In this document: positions 1-9,860 of the stretch, piece after piece
Position numbering within the stretch: position 1 is the stretch's first letter
Layout of the letters: each line of letters starts with the position of its first letter
Notes under the pieces: generated by a model
Databases searched by the model: none
What the model saw: only the letters and a program-made list of their open reading frames with translations
What the model was told of the DNA's origin: nothing
Origin: Trachipleistophora hominis
Lineage: Eukaryota; Microsporidia; Pleistophoridae
Assembly: GCA_000316135.1 (NCBI GenBank)
Contig: JH994088.1
Location: 1 to 27,548, forward strand
Reading direction: 5' to 3'
Length of the DNA: 27,548 nt
Program-made: the position numbers and the translations under genes

Positions 1-1876
1 ATGTGATTAAATAGGGGAGGTTGTCTCCGGGCCAGCAATAATCATGAATACCTTCTTACATACAATTTAGAAAACTAGTTTGATACTTCACTTTGATTTC
101 TTCCAAAACAATAATCTGTGAAAAAGCAAAACACTTCCGGAGTTTTTTAGCAAGAAATAGTTTCGTCAAGGACCATAACGCAAGCATTACGACAACATAT
201 TTGAAAAGGTTTTTCTAATTTACATCATTAGCTGAATAAACACAGCTGCCCGAAAATGAAATTGTTAAATAATGAAATTACAATATCACGGAGTATTAAG
301 AAGTTAGTTTTATATCGGTCATTTTAAGAGAAGTTCTGTTGACGAGTCTTCTATTCATTTTTCAAATCTTAAATCTGAATATGTGTAAATACATTTTTTT
401 CGATTAAAATGCGTTCGTGTATATATTAATATTTTAAAATGTTCTCTTAGCGGTAGTAAAAATTCAAAAATTTCTATGGCGTTTTATTTAAACAACTTTC
501 AAATTTTAGCCTGAAATCTTCATTTTCTAGACGATCTGTAGTACACGCTTGGAGAAAACATTAATTTAATTCGCATAAAAACCAATTGGTTTTTATTTAA
601 ATGATATTTCAGCAATCACATATCTTTAAACGTGCACTAAGAAAGAATGTATGATGAAATTTTAGTCAAAAGACGTCTAGGTTTGTCGAATTATGTAAAC
701 CGGAAAAAAATTATACGTGTCCGCACTTACAAGTTAAATAAGAAGAATCTCGCTTAAATCTCAGGCCATTTATAGGTTTATAAATCTTTGAGTGTTGGAA
801 AATGCATAATAAATGTAATCAAATGTGGTACTGCAGAAAAAACAGACTAATTCAAGTAAAAATTACATCAAGATATAATTTTCGCAATTATACGTGAAAT
901 GGTTTTGTGCTTTAGTTTTGCAGCTCCGAAATGTGAAACTTGTTTATCAAAAGATTTCATTATCATCATAAATATAGAAAGACAGCTCGCAAAATGATTG
1001 CTTAATTATGCAAAAAAATTAACAATTTTTATTCAACAATCTAGCAATAAAAAGGATCCATGTCTTGTTATGCCTTTCCAGTGTTTTCAAATTCATTTAG
1101 TAATCCATATCAATTGTTTTTAAGCGAAAATTCTGCAGGTGACCGGAATTGATCTACTAGCCTCATGAGAAACACAAACAACTCAAAAATGGTAGATTTA
1201 AAATGAAATTAAAAACAAAAAACAAATAACTCTTTTTGAACGCATACCAAATCAGATTTTTATTTTGTAAATGAAATAGTGCTGTTAGCTCACAGTATTA
1301 GTTTATATCCAATTATATGCTTGGTGTATTAAAACTCTTTGGTATGTGCATTGACTAAATTTATATGATTTCGAATATAGACAAACTAAAATTTAGTATT
1401 CGTGTATCTTCTCGGTAATTTGTTAGCACCTATTTGTACATTTGTTTTTTAAATGAGATGACGTTTCTAGTTCCAATGAAACGTAAAAATTTTTTGAATC
1501 TGCTACAAAAAAGCATAAATCGATTTCTATATTAATTAACTTCTCATATTTACGTAAAACCATGTTTCAAACGATTATACACTTAAATTCTTTCCATTTC
1601 TAACATATTTTCATTTTCGATGGAGTGTAAGTTCGTATACAACGTAATTATAATTTTTTAAAAAGACGCTCAAAACAAAAAAGCAACCATATAAAAAGCA
1701 TTTTAATTATCTTAAGGTAACTATATTTTGTTATCAGTGTGGGAATCTAACCTCAGTTCGTAACAGGAATAAAACATTGATAGCAAAAAATACTAAAAAC
1801 GGCAAACTTGTCAAAAATATCAATTTACGAGACACTAAGCGATTTATTAAAACAAATTGCTATATTTTTGTTGTAT
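1..1876. other. AT-rich intergenic region, no gene seen
   Basis: I see no convincing coding frame, tRNA or repeat here. The sequence is strongly A+T-rich with stops in all frames. The frame of the LRR gene that follows is open from 1784 but has no ATG before 1877. A TATAAAAA stretch lies at about 1690-1697 and could be a core promoter for that gene, but this is weak evidence in such AT-rich DNA. Confidence 0.6.
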
Positions 1877-4207
1877 ATGATGCACGATAGTAAATATGAT
1901 TTTGGCAATGGATCCATAAATCATTTCTTTCATATGATTAACCAACTTGGAAGTTACCTTTTTATACATAGCGACGATTATGGAAGATCTTGTGCTATAA
2001 AACAGAAAAAAAGAATATCTTTTATGTATCCATCCATGACTCATGCCACTGGTGTTCTTATAAGATTTATTTTATTGTTTAAGACTGAACACGGAGATTA
2101 CGCTAATGATATCATGATTGCTAACAGCCTGGAGGATGTACAGCTAGCAAGTGTATCCAATGATGATTTAACAAAATCGAAAACCTTACTTTCGAGTTTA
2201 AATTTTAGTATATATGACCGCTTAATTGATGAAATGGGCATTTTTAAACGGGATAAGAGACATGAGATGATCGCAATATCTGCGAATGGACAAAAGTTTG
2301 TAACAAGCATTGAAACGTGTTCTGAAGATGTATGCCAATATCAATATTTCAAAATGAAGATTCCAGTTAAGAAATCACTGTTTTTGAAAGCAATATGTGT
2401 ATCATTACATAGCGATGTACAATTTTCAGTTAATGAAATTTATGAAATAATAATGGGCTCCTTTGTGTTATTTATGGATAATGGGCAGATGATTCAACGC
2501 TCAGTTTGCCAGCAGTTGTTTGGAAATGAAAATATATACGATCAACTTAATCGGATATTCGTGAGTAAAACAAGATCTTCACAATCAGACCAAACTGCGT
2601 TCATTTGTTCCTTTTCAACACAATATAATGATTTCATAGATAATATTAAGCCGACCTTGTACCTACATATGATAGATAGCAGAGGTAATATATTACTCGC
2701 ATCTAACATCCGAAAAGAAGAAAGCTCATTGCCTGCATATACAATGTCATTGAATATTCTATTTATTTATGAAAGATGTCATATCACACTAAGTAGCTCT
2801 TCAATCCTGGAAAACCATGAACAACTGTATAAGATATATAAAGATCCATTTTCTGAGAAATATCTACTTGTCGTAGACATTCATTTCGATGATATACTGT
2901 ATGATGTACAAAACCGCAAAAATGGTGCAAAAATTTCAAACGACATGATCGTTGATAAGATCATTGGAATATTGAAATGTAATTTTCTCTCACTCAGCTG
3001 CGTGCAAAAGCTAGTTTTACGGTTCAAAAGTATTGATTTGGCTATTGATTTAAATTTGAGGTTATCTCATGATATAGATATTTACTTAAACGCATGCAAA
3101 CTGGTAGAAGGCGTTGTTTTGCCATCTAATATAAAAATGTTGAATATGGTATATTCGCACGTCTTGACAGATTTGGAACTACCCTGTACTCTTGAGGAAA
3201 TTATCATAAAGCACTCAGAGATTGCCGAGGGAAAGATATTGGAAATTGATAAAAGTTGTAAAATTATAAATATTGAACAAGTAACTGGTAAAGTTTCTAT
3301 TCCTCATCTTGAACAAAACTTTTGGTTCAAACTCAGTAATAGTTACTCAATCGTGGTCAAAAACAACACCTCAAGTTTGATAGAAGAATTAGAAATGCAC
3401 AATGCTTCATTTCTTGGTAATATAATAATTATACCGCCAAGTATTAAAACGTTAACTCTGTCAAATGTGAAACTTGGTAGTAAAGCCATACTTAAGATAT
3501 TCAATGATATTACGAGCATCAAATTACATAATTTTACCGGATCGGTTCAGTTAGTTGATGTTAACACGGGAAAAGATATCACTATTGAAATTAAATCAGG
3601 CTCGGTTGAACTTTTGAAAACGAATGACAGTGCAAAACCAAATAAATTTGTTCTAAGATCAGCATCATTACCAGAAAATTTTATATTCAATGAAAATATA
3701 ACAGAAATAGAAATGTCCGATATTAAAATGCAGTGTGGCGATTTTGTTGAATTTTCTAAGAACGTTCAAAGTGTGTACTTGAAAAACATTTGTGGTACCG
3801 TTTTGTTTACTTGTGTCGGTTGTCTAGAAAAAGTAGTATGGTTAGATTGTAAAAGATTTAATTCCAATATTTTCAGAGAATTCGATACCATGATACTAAA
3901 CGTAGAAGATAGCCTATTTGACAAAAATCGAATGTTACTATCAAGCAAATATTTCTGCAATAATACTATAATACTTAAACCAGCTGTCAAAATATTCAGT
4001 TTTACAAATATTATGGTTCCTGACCAATACATTCTTCCCATACATGGTGACTTCGAAAAAATTACGCTATCGGGATGCATCGGAAAATTTACGATTCCAC
4101 ATATTTTTAAAGATGGTGCCGCCACAGTACAAATCTCTGGTGAAAAAAACATTCTGAGAATTGTTAAGACATCCACAGGTTCATACAACATCAAATTAAA
4201 AACATGA
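1877..4207 (+). CDS. LRR protein, N-terminal part (probably the 5' half of one split gene)
   Basis: A 776-residue reading frame from the first in-frame ATG at 1877. The frame is open upstream to 1784 without an ATG, so the true start is uncertain; a TTG at 1808 also lies in frame. Residues 1 to about 370 show no repeat I recognise. From about residue 370 to the end there are short strands of the LxxLxL type about 22 residues apart (for example ITEIEMSD followed by VQSVYLKN), which is the pattern of divergent leucine-rich repeats. No clear signal peptide or membrane anchor is visible. LRR proteins are usually protein-binding scaffolds, and large lineage-specific LRR families are known in microsporidia, but the role of this one is unknown. 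The frame ends at TGA 4205-4207, inside the repeat array, overlapping the ATG of the next LRR frame by four bases (ATGA). The repeats continue in the next frame, so this looks like one gene broken by a frameshift. Confident it is coding; less so about start and integrity. Confidence 0.8.
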   Translation: MMHDSKYDFGNGSINHFFHMINQLGSYLFIHSDDYGRSCAIKQKKRISFMYPSMTHATGVLIRFILLFKTEHGDYANDIMIANSLEDVQLASVSNDDLTKSKTLLSSLNFSIYDRLIDEMGIFKRDKRHEMIAISANGQKFVTSIETCSEDVCQYQYFKMKIPVKKSLFLKAICVSLHSDVQFSVNEIYEIIMGSFVLFMDNGQMIQRSVCQQLFGNENIYDQLNRIFVSKTRSSQSDQTAFICSFSTQYNDFIDNIKPTLYLHMIDSRGNILLASNIRKEESSLPAYTMSLNILFIYERCHITLSSSSILENHEQLYKIYKDPFSEKYLLVVDIHFDDILYDVQNRKNGAKISNDMIVDKIIGILKCNFLSLSCVQKLVLRFKSIDLAIDLNLRLSHDIDIYLNACKLVEGVVLPSNIKMLNMVYSHVLTDLELPCTLEEIIIKHSEIAEGKILEIDKSCKIINIEQVTGKVSIPHLEQNFWFKLSNSYSIVVKNNTSSLIEELEMHNASFLGNIIIIPPSIKTLTLSNVKLGSKAILKIFNDITSIKLHNFTGSVQLVDVNTGKDITIEIKSGSVELLKTNDSAKPNKFVLRSASLPENFIFNENITEIEMSDIKMQCGDFVEFSKNVQSVYLKNICGTVLFTCVGCLEKVVWLDCKRFNSNIFREFDTMILNVEDSLFDKNRMLLSSKYFCNNTIILKPAVKIFSFTNIMVPDQYILPIHGDFEKITLSGCIGKFTIPHIFKDGAATVQISGEKNILRIVKTSTGSYNIKLKT
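4168..4207 (+). other. Overlap window of the two LRR frames, probable frameshift site
   Basis: Both LRR frames are open only between 4168 and 4207. The second frame is offset by -1 from the first. A run of five A residues at 4198-4202 lies just before the overlapping ATGA. Loss of one A from this run would explain the split. The run does not form a standard X XXY YYZ slippery heptamer in the zero frame, so programmed frameshifting has no clear support. Confidence 0.6.
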
Positions 4208-6600
4208 TATTGAAAGGAAACATTGTAATAACTGTGAATATTAGCGAAGCTGCGTTTCTAAACGTAACTTTAGACGAAACATCACTTATCACATTTGAAA
4301 AAGAATGCGCTAGCTTGGACTTAGATATGTTCACGGGTCAATTAAATGCTCCTAATGTAACAGAATTTAACAAATTAGAAGTAAATGATGTGAAGAATGA
4401 TTTATTATTATCATCACTACTGTCCATTCCGGCAAAAAATTACACGGGAACCAGAATGGTTTTGGACAATGTTGCTTTTTACTGTAAAGTTGAGCACACT
4501 AAATTACGATCATATATAGAATCTGATGCAAACAATACCATTCGTACCCTTGAAGCCAGCAATCGCGAAAATCCTGACGTTGATTTCAATAAGATCGGCA
4601 TCAACACTATAAATCTCGTTAAACAAATTGAAAGTACAGTGTTACCATGTATAAAGGATGGAAAAATACAACTTTTAATCCTTAAAGGCCAAAAAAATTG
4701 TACCACACTAAGTTTTGACGATGTGAAAGTAAAACAGACGTGTATAATTGGAGAGAGCATCCAAATTCTCGTTATAAACAAATATTCATCTGAAAATAAT
4801 GCTGTGTTGTGTGTTAGTAAAGGACTTAAATACTTATACGTCACGTATTCTGACACTAATATTGATATTTCACAAGCTAGTGATTTGAAAGCACTTCGTT
4901 TGGTCCATTCGCAACTCACATATGATAGAAAAGTGTACATGAACTTGACTTATTTGAACATTGAGGATGTGGTACTCGATCAGGATATAAGTCTCGGTTC
5001 AAATTTGAAAACTTTAAAATTAGACAAAGTGACCGTTAACGAGCCTTTTATATTTAAGATTAATTCCAACGTTTCCTACTTATCAATTAATAGATCAACC
5101 GGTATGTTAGATTTGTCGGGACTAATTGGCCTTAACCATATTCGGATTGATTCAAAATACAAACTTATAATTGATAGATCTTCTCTTTCTCGAGATAAAT
5201 ATTCACTATATCTTGAAAACTTCTATCTCAATCGCAATATTTTGGTACTTGATAACATGGAAGAAGTACGAATGAAAAACGTTGAAATTCGGGAAATTTG
5301 CACACTCAAAATCGGCAAAAAATGCAAATTTCTTGAGATTGTTGCGTGTAAAGTTGACATAGATATGTCTGAAGCACATAATCTGTCGAATCTTGTTTTG
5401 ATGGGTATGCCTTTTAGATTTTTGAAAAGAATTAGCAACATCTCTTCGATCACAACATTAACATTACAGAACATCACATTAAAGACAGATTATGTGTGTT
5501 CACATCATTTAAAAATCATAATTTTACGTTCAATAAGAACCAAAGAGAATGCACGTTTTCGTGTTAATGAAAAATGCACAGCAATCCATTTATATCGTTG
5601 TTCTGGAGCTTTTGACTTATCAAAGGTAGAGAAGTTGAAAAAATTGGTGGTAATTCTGTTGCTTGATCTAACAAAAATCAGAATTATGTATCCATCATTC
5701 GATTCGGTTCGTGAATTAGAACTAGCGTACAACTTTCACGAAACTGAGTTCATGTATCTCCTGTACAAATGTATCCATTTGGTACGACTGACATTGCATT
5801 GCCTATGTCACGATGAAGCAGAAGAACGTAAAGTATCATTGAATTCCTGGTTTAAAAAAATACAGGATGTTTCCAAATATGATCTATGGGCTAGTAAGAA
5901 AGAATGCTTATGGTATTCTTCCGAATTATTATACATGGATTGGGCACGGGCCGATCTTTTAGGTACAAAGATGAACATGTTGATGAATGAATCTTTTACC
6001 TTCAACGTTCAACATAGATTGAAGTATCTACGCCTAGTAGCCTTTAATTTTGACAAAAGAAACCTTATGCTGCTGCCAAATTTCGATTCCCTGCAGACTC
6101 TCATCGTGGATTACCGTTTCTGTGATTCTGATTTTTTTGCATACATACCTGATTCACTTGAAACATTGGAATTGATAATCGACAAGGGATATGACTGCTT
6201 GGAGAGCACCCAACCATCCTTTTCATCTACAGCCTTAGAATGCCTAAAAAGACATCCAAACCTACAAATTTTGAAAATTGATGATCCTTTGTATATTGGC
6301 GGTCATCTCTTTGATTTCTTACCTACGAAGCTACAAGTCTTACGATTAAATTTCTTCGCACCATCACTTCTTGGATTAAAAACAAATACCACGAAAACAA
6401 AGCTAAAACAGTTGATCTTGTATGTTGATGGCTATTTTGCCGAAATGTTTGTTGAAAGCAAAAATCCATTTGAAAGGCAATGTCCCGAGTTGTTTGATTT
6501 TCTCAGTGAATATATTGACTTCCAAGCTTTAGATGAATTAATTTTAGAGGTGGATGGAAAGGGTATAAGCCTTGATAAAGAAACCTATCGAATTAAATAA
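4204..6600 (+). CDS. LRR protein, C-terminal part (probably the 3' half of the split gene)
   Basis: A 798-residue frame that begins directly inside an LRR array, without any N-terminal domain, signal peptide or upstream signal. Repeats run through about residues 1-460 (for example LKTLKLDKVTV, MEEVRMKNVEI, ITTLTLQNITL). A second set of longer repeats runs from about 560 to the end (LKYLRLVAFNF, LQTLIVDYRF, LETLELIID, LQILKIDD, LQVLRLNFF). Repeat style and spacing match the preceding frame, which it overlaps by four bases. The frame is open upstream to 4168, so the two frames share about 40 bases in which a shift of one base would join them. Neither CCC nor a TATA-like element lies before the ATG at 4204. 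An independent gene is possible but less likely than the 3' half of one gene of about 1,570-1,600 codons. Function unknown; a binding scaffold is inferred from the fold only. Confidence 0.8.
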   Translation: MILKGNIVITVNISEAAFLNVTLDETSLITFEKECASLDLDMFTGQLNAPNVTEFNKLEVNDVKNDLLLSSLLSIPAKNYTGTRMVLDNVAFYCKVEHTKLRSYIESDANNTIRTLEASNRENPDVDFNKIGINTINLVKQIESTVLPCIKDGKIQLLILKGQKNCTTLSFDDVKVKQTCIIGESIQILVINKYSSENNAVLCVSKGLKYLYVTYSDTNIDISQASDLKALRLVHSQLTYDRKVYMNLTYLNIEDVVLDQDISLGSNLKTLKLDKVTVNEPFIFKINSNVSYLSINRSTGMLDLSGLIGLNHIRIDSKYKLIIDRSSLSRDKYSLYLENFYLNRNILVLDNMEEVRMKNVEIREICTLKIGKKCKFLEIVACKVDIDMSEAHNLSNLVLMGMPFRFLKRISNISSITTLTLQNITLKTDYVCSHHLKIIILRSIRTKENARFRVNEKCTAIHLYRCSGAFDLSKVEKLKKLVVILLLDLTKIRIMYPSFDSVRELELAYNFHETEFMYLLYKCIHLVRLTLHCLCHDEAEERKVSLNSWFKKIQDVSKYDLWASKKECLWYSSELLYMDWARADLLGTKMNMLMNESFTFNVQHRLKYLRLVAFNFDKRNLMLLPNFDSLQTLIVDYRFCDSDFFAYIPDSLETLELIIDKGYDCLESTQPSFSSTALECLKRHPNLQILKIDDPLYIGGHLFDFLPTKLQVLRLNFFAPSLLGLKTNTTKTKLKQLILYVDGYFAEMFVESKNPFERQCPELFDFLSEYIDFQALDELILEVDGKGISLDKETYRIK

Positions 6601-6601
6601 A
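6596..6601 (+). terminator. AATAAA poly(A)-like signal overlapping the LRR stop codon
   Basis: AATAAA at 6596-6601 contains the TAA stop (6598-6600) of the LRR frame. Very short 3' ends with signals at or near the stop are typical of microsporidian genes. The motif is short and the region AT-rich, so this is only suggestive. Confidence 0.4.
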
Positions 6602-7025
6602 TTTATTCTTTATCGTAATCTATCACTTATATATATTCATTTTACTTTCAACAAAAAATACGCTTTAATATACAGAGAATTTTATTTTACAAGCCTAATT
6701 GCTATCATATTCACAAATAGATCGATCGGCCATAGAAGCCCAAGAAGAGCATTGTGCATGCAACTGGTTTGCATTGGCTCACAAAATAAAGCCGTAAAAG
6801 GGCTAGGGATGTAAATATAAAAATTTCTCATTGGTACCGTCTGCCATCTGCTGTAAAGCTGCAACGGCCCGATACTTTGGGGCGAAGTACTATCGGTGTT
6901 ACAAAGCACACGACATTGAAAAGCACTGAGTGCTGATGGCATATACCAGTAGACTTTTATAAACTGGTGCAGTCTGACATCGGGTTAGAGAAGCCACTGT
7001 CACGCAAGCGCACGAAAGTGGAATA

Positions 7026-8191
7026 ATCCCTGATGAGTGGAACGAGTCTGTAGTTGTTCCGGTTCCAAAAAGGGAGGTCTGGATTTCCTGGACCACTATA
7101 GAGGAATTTCACCCACTAGTACACTATGCAAGATAGTGACAAAGATTTGTGCTAATAGGCTGTCAAACTTCTCAGAACGTGAAAAAATTTTAATTCACAA
7201 GCAGGCTGGCTTCAGGAAACTAGAAGAATGCATTGCGCATGCAACCAGCCTGTATGAAATTGGGAGGCAGCGCAGCCTAAAGGGTAGGGCGACATACGCG
7301 GCCTTCTTGGACTTCTCGAAGGTATATGACAGGGTACCCACGAAGGTCTGTTTGCCAAACTGAAACCTTACGGATTTCATGGCAGGCTACTTCGCCTTCT
7401 CACGACCATGTACAGGCGTCCACATACGTCTTTACGGACTGGCAACACTCGTTCAGCATCGTTCATGTACGACATCGGTGTTAGACAGGGATGCCCAGCA
7501 TCGCCGATCCTGTTTAACTTATACATCAACGATCTGTTCGACGGCCTCAGCAGAATCGCAATGCAGCCAGGCATGCAATCTATTCCCAGTCTGCTGTTTG
7601 TTGACGATGCTGTTATACTAGCAGAGCCTGCTTACGAATTAAAGAGAAGCCTGAAGAAGATAAACGACTGGTGCAGACGTTAAAGGATGTCTCTGAACAT
7701 CGGTAAGTGCGTAACAATGGTATTTGGTCGGGAAAGGTACGTAAGATATGCTATAAAGAGCTGCCTCTCCCTGTTGTAGATAGCTACACGTATCTCGGCC
7801 TACCATTAATGCCTGACCTTGACTTGAACATACTATTGCGGGATAGAAAGGAGAAAACAGTCCACGCTTATCATGGAATGAGACCGTCCTCGCATGGAAG
7901 TTCGCACCTGCGCTCATCAAAATGTTTTTGGTCAAGTCGGTTCTACTTTCAATTGCGACATATGGGTGCGAGCTGTACGGCATGTCTACTGCCCGTTTGG
8001 CACCTCTGAAACGGGTGATAGACCACGCATTGAAGGATGTTTGTCTTGTAGTTTTAGCCACTACAGGAAGACAGCCTATCAGGAGCTGCGCATTGATTGT
8101 GTAACCATGCGGGCAGCGAAGTTAAGGACACGCGTCTTCCTGAAATGGAAAGCCAATCGAACTACGATTGGTGAGCTGATGAATTAGCCAT
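7026..8191 (+). pseudogene. Reverse transcriptase of LINE copy 1, broken by frameshifts and stops
   Basis: Reverse transcriptase would copy element RNA at a nicked chromosomal target. The frame begins recognisably with IPDEWNESVVVPVPK (7026 on), changes frame near the A run at about 7070, and continues as LDHYRGISPTSTLCKIVTK. Motif A is AFLDFSKVYDRVP (about 7303-7341). A one-base loss near the CCC at about 7336-7340 shifts the frame again. Motif B is RQGCPASPILFNLYINDL (about 7480-7535) and motif C is FVDDAV (about 7599-7616), so the catalytic aspartates are still present. An in-frame TAA at 7681-7683 follows WCRR. The thumb then appears in three different frames: SYTYLGLPL (about 7780), MFLVKSVLLSIATYGCELYG (7922 on) and AYQELRIDCVTMRAAKLR (about 8073 on). 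At least five lesions separate these pieces. The match to LINE RTs is strong, and loss of function is certain. Confidence 0.85.
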
Positions 8192-8675
8192 TCAAGTATT
8201 CGAGTGACACCTGGATCACCGGAACAGCACGTTGGCTGCACAGGTTGTTACACTGTGAGATATCAACCACGCAATGTGAAGCAATTCGGGCTGTCAAGTC
8301 TAGGATGGTTGAAAAACTGTTAAATACCGATAGGAGTGTGACAAGTTGGCTTAAGCAAGTGAATTGAATTAATACACTCCTACCATCTTAGAAGGTCATT
8401 GTCGCTAATCTAGCGATTTACAGTGGATGGACTACATTAACTAAAATACGAATCAGCGCATTTATGTATGCTTACCGTCTCGCTTAATACGACGCAATAT
8501 CTCTGATCTATGGAGGAAAGACTAGTTATGTAAACGGATAACAGACCTCCATGAACCAAGGGCTGAACAGGCCATGGTAAGTGCTAACGCACAAGTAAGA
8601 GCATGTTAAATAGGTGCTGGGTGGAATGCTAAATAATTAATCAAATATGTTTCTTCAAAAAAAACGCCAGAAAAT

Positions 8676-8735
8676 GCTCATTTTGCAGGAAGGAGAAAAA
8701 GGAAATCACATGGCATCTCTTATAGTGGTGTGAGA
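8676..8735 (+). pseudogene. CCHC zinc-knuckle remnant of LINE copy 1
   Basis: Reading from the TGC at 8679 gives CSFCRKEKKEITWHLL, then a stop, then WC. This is a C-x2-C-x9-H-x4-C pattern, as found between RT and the restriction-like endonuclease in R2/R4-type elements. The TAG between His and the last Cys shows decay. A related site in copy 2 (about 9553 on) reads RPFCGK, with the first Cys lost. Confidence 0.65.
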
Positions 8736-8965
8736 GATGAGCCGAATACAGAACAGGATTCTTTGGTTGGATAAAGGTTGCCAGAAACCGCCCTTTAATG
8801 AAAATCCGTGAAAGGAATAATTCCTCGGGTACTCTGGGAAGGAAGTCTCATCCAAGCTATGATTTGCGTGTTAAGGTCACTGCTGCAGTAGCAGCATACC
8901 TTTCTGTTGTTGTGAGAGTGCGCTCGAAATTGTTGCGTGAGGCGGTGCACTGAGTTCCTTTATGA

Positions 8966-9860
8966 ACAAAAGGCTGGTGGCTATGGTCTGTCCCAGCGGA
9001 CTAGAAGAGTGTGTTTGATTCGGTAGTATGTATGAAGGAGATAATTACACTGACTTTTGCTAAAAAAATCACAGTGTACACAACAGAATACCATAGGGAA
9101 GTCCACCTTTCAAGTTGAAGTCGTACACATTTTATGACAAATTACTTAATCTCCTCACACCTCTATACAGATACTTACGTACGTCTGGATACGAACTAGA
9201 AAATATGCTAGTGTCTTTAATGTACGCTGTCCAAGTCAGCTGGTATATATAACATTGTTAATCCTGTTTTATTGCCACATTAATGGCAAGTTCAACAGCT
9301 TCAATGGCGTCGTAATGCGATCAGTTCTATAATCGATTCTGTTCAGCTGAGTTTCAAATACTATTTTGCGTACAGAATTTGCTTACGAGTTATAGAGCAA
9401 CATGCGGAAGATAAGCAAAGGGTAGTAAATACCGTTAAACGTCAGTAAGTATGTAATAACAATATAAGACCTGGGAGAAACACAGGATAGTAATGAAAAA
9501 TTTATACTCTCAACTGTGAATAGCTTAACAAATATAGATATATATGGGAGAAAACGCCCATTCTGCGGAAAGTATGAATGGACAACGAATATTACCTTAT
9601 CTAGAGATACCAATGATGAAAAAAAATACAGAACATAAGTTCTCAACTGAGTGTTAGGTTTTTAGGAACTAATGACATGTGCAAATCTTGCGTTAAAGAG
9701 TTTTTCGAAGTATATCTAAGAGATAAATGCCAAGCAAGCTGGATTTTCGTGTTAAGGCTATTGTTATGGCAATAATTATTTTTCTGCTATAAGAGAAACA
9801 TGTGTGAAGATTGCACAAGACGATTCAACGATCTCCTCTGTGAATTAAAGGCCGGCAGTT
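8966..9860 (+). mobile_element. Second, more decayed LINE copy, head-to-tail with copy 1
   Basis: No usable frame survives, but the DNA aligns by eye with copy 1 in the same order and orientation. About 8971-9015 (AGGCTGG... CTAGAAGAG) matches 7203-7230. 9043-9098 matches the motif A region 7293-7345. 9138-9232 (CTCCTCACACCTCTATACAG) matches 7390-7480. 9255-9425 matches 7510-7670, including the B and C motif region, where the two Asp codons are lost. About 9550-9858 matches 8670-8960. The part matching 7680-8640 is missing, so there is an internal deletion of roughly 0.95 kb. Copy 2 starts at about the point where copy 1 ends. It is 5'-truncated, lacking the RT N-terminus. The alignment is by eye and its edges are approximate. 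Confidence 0.65.

Larger units (their letters stand above)
6830..8962 (+). mobile_element. Decayed non-LTR retrotransposon (R4/Dong-like LINE), copy 1
   Basis: A relatively GC-rich block inserted in AT-rich DNA. It encodes in broken frames, in order: an RT N-terminal segment; the RT palm with motifs A, B and C; a thumb-like segment; a CCHC zinc knuckle (from about 8679) carrying an internal stop; and a short C-terminal segment. RT followed by a CCHC knuckle, with no endonuclease domain seen upstream, is the layout of R2/R4/Dong elements, which use a C-terminal restriction-like endonuclease; I do not see the endonuclease catalytic residues clearly. The 5' boundary is uncertain (GC-rich sequence starts near 6720). 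The 3' end is placed near 8962 because a second copy ends with similar sequence at about 9858. No target-site duplication was identified. The element is certainly dead. Confidence 0.8.

Noticed and set aside
1717..1783. Possible short intron (GTAACT ... CTAAC ... AG) before the LRR frame
   Set aside because: No upstream exon with an ATG can be joined in frame; a TAA at 1651-1653 closes the frame without any ATG.
1808..1876. TTG start for the LRR frame, 23 codons before the first ATG
   Set aside because: TTG is not a normal start in nuclear genes of eukaryotes. I kept the ATG at 1877 and reported the missing upstream start as a finding.
4198..4207. Programmed -1 ribosomal frameshift site between the LRR frames
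   Set aside because: No X XXY YYZ heptamer is in phase and I saw no clear stem-loop just downstream. A simple base loss in the A run is the easier explanation.
7639..8061. 140-codon minus-strand frame across the LINE
   Set aside because: It lies opposite clear RT sequence and resembles nothing; it is a shadow frame.
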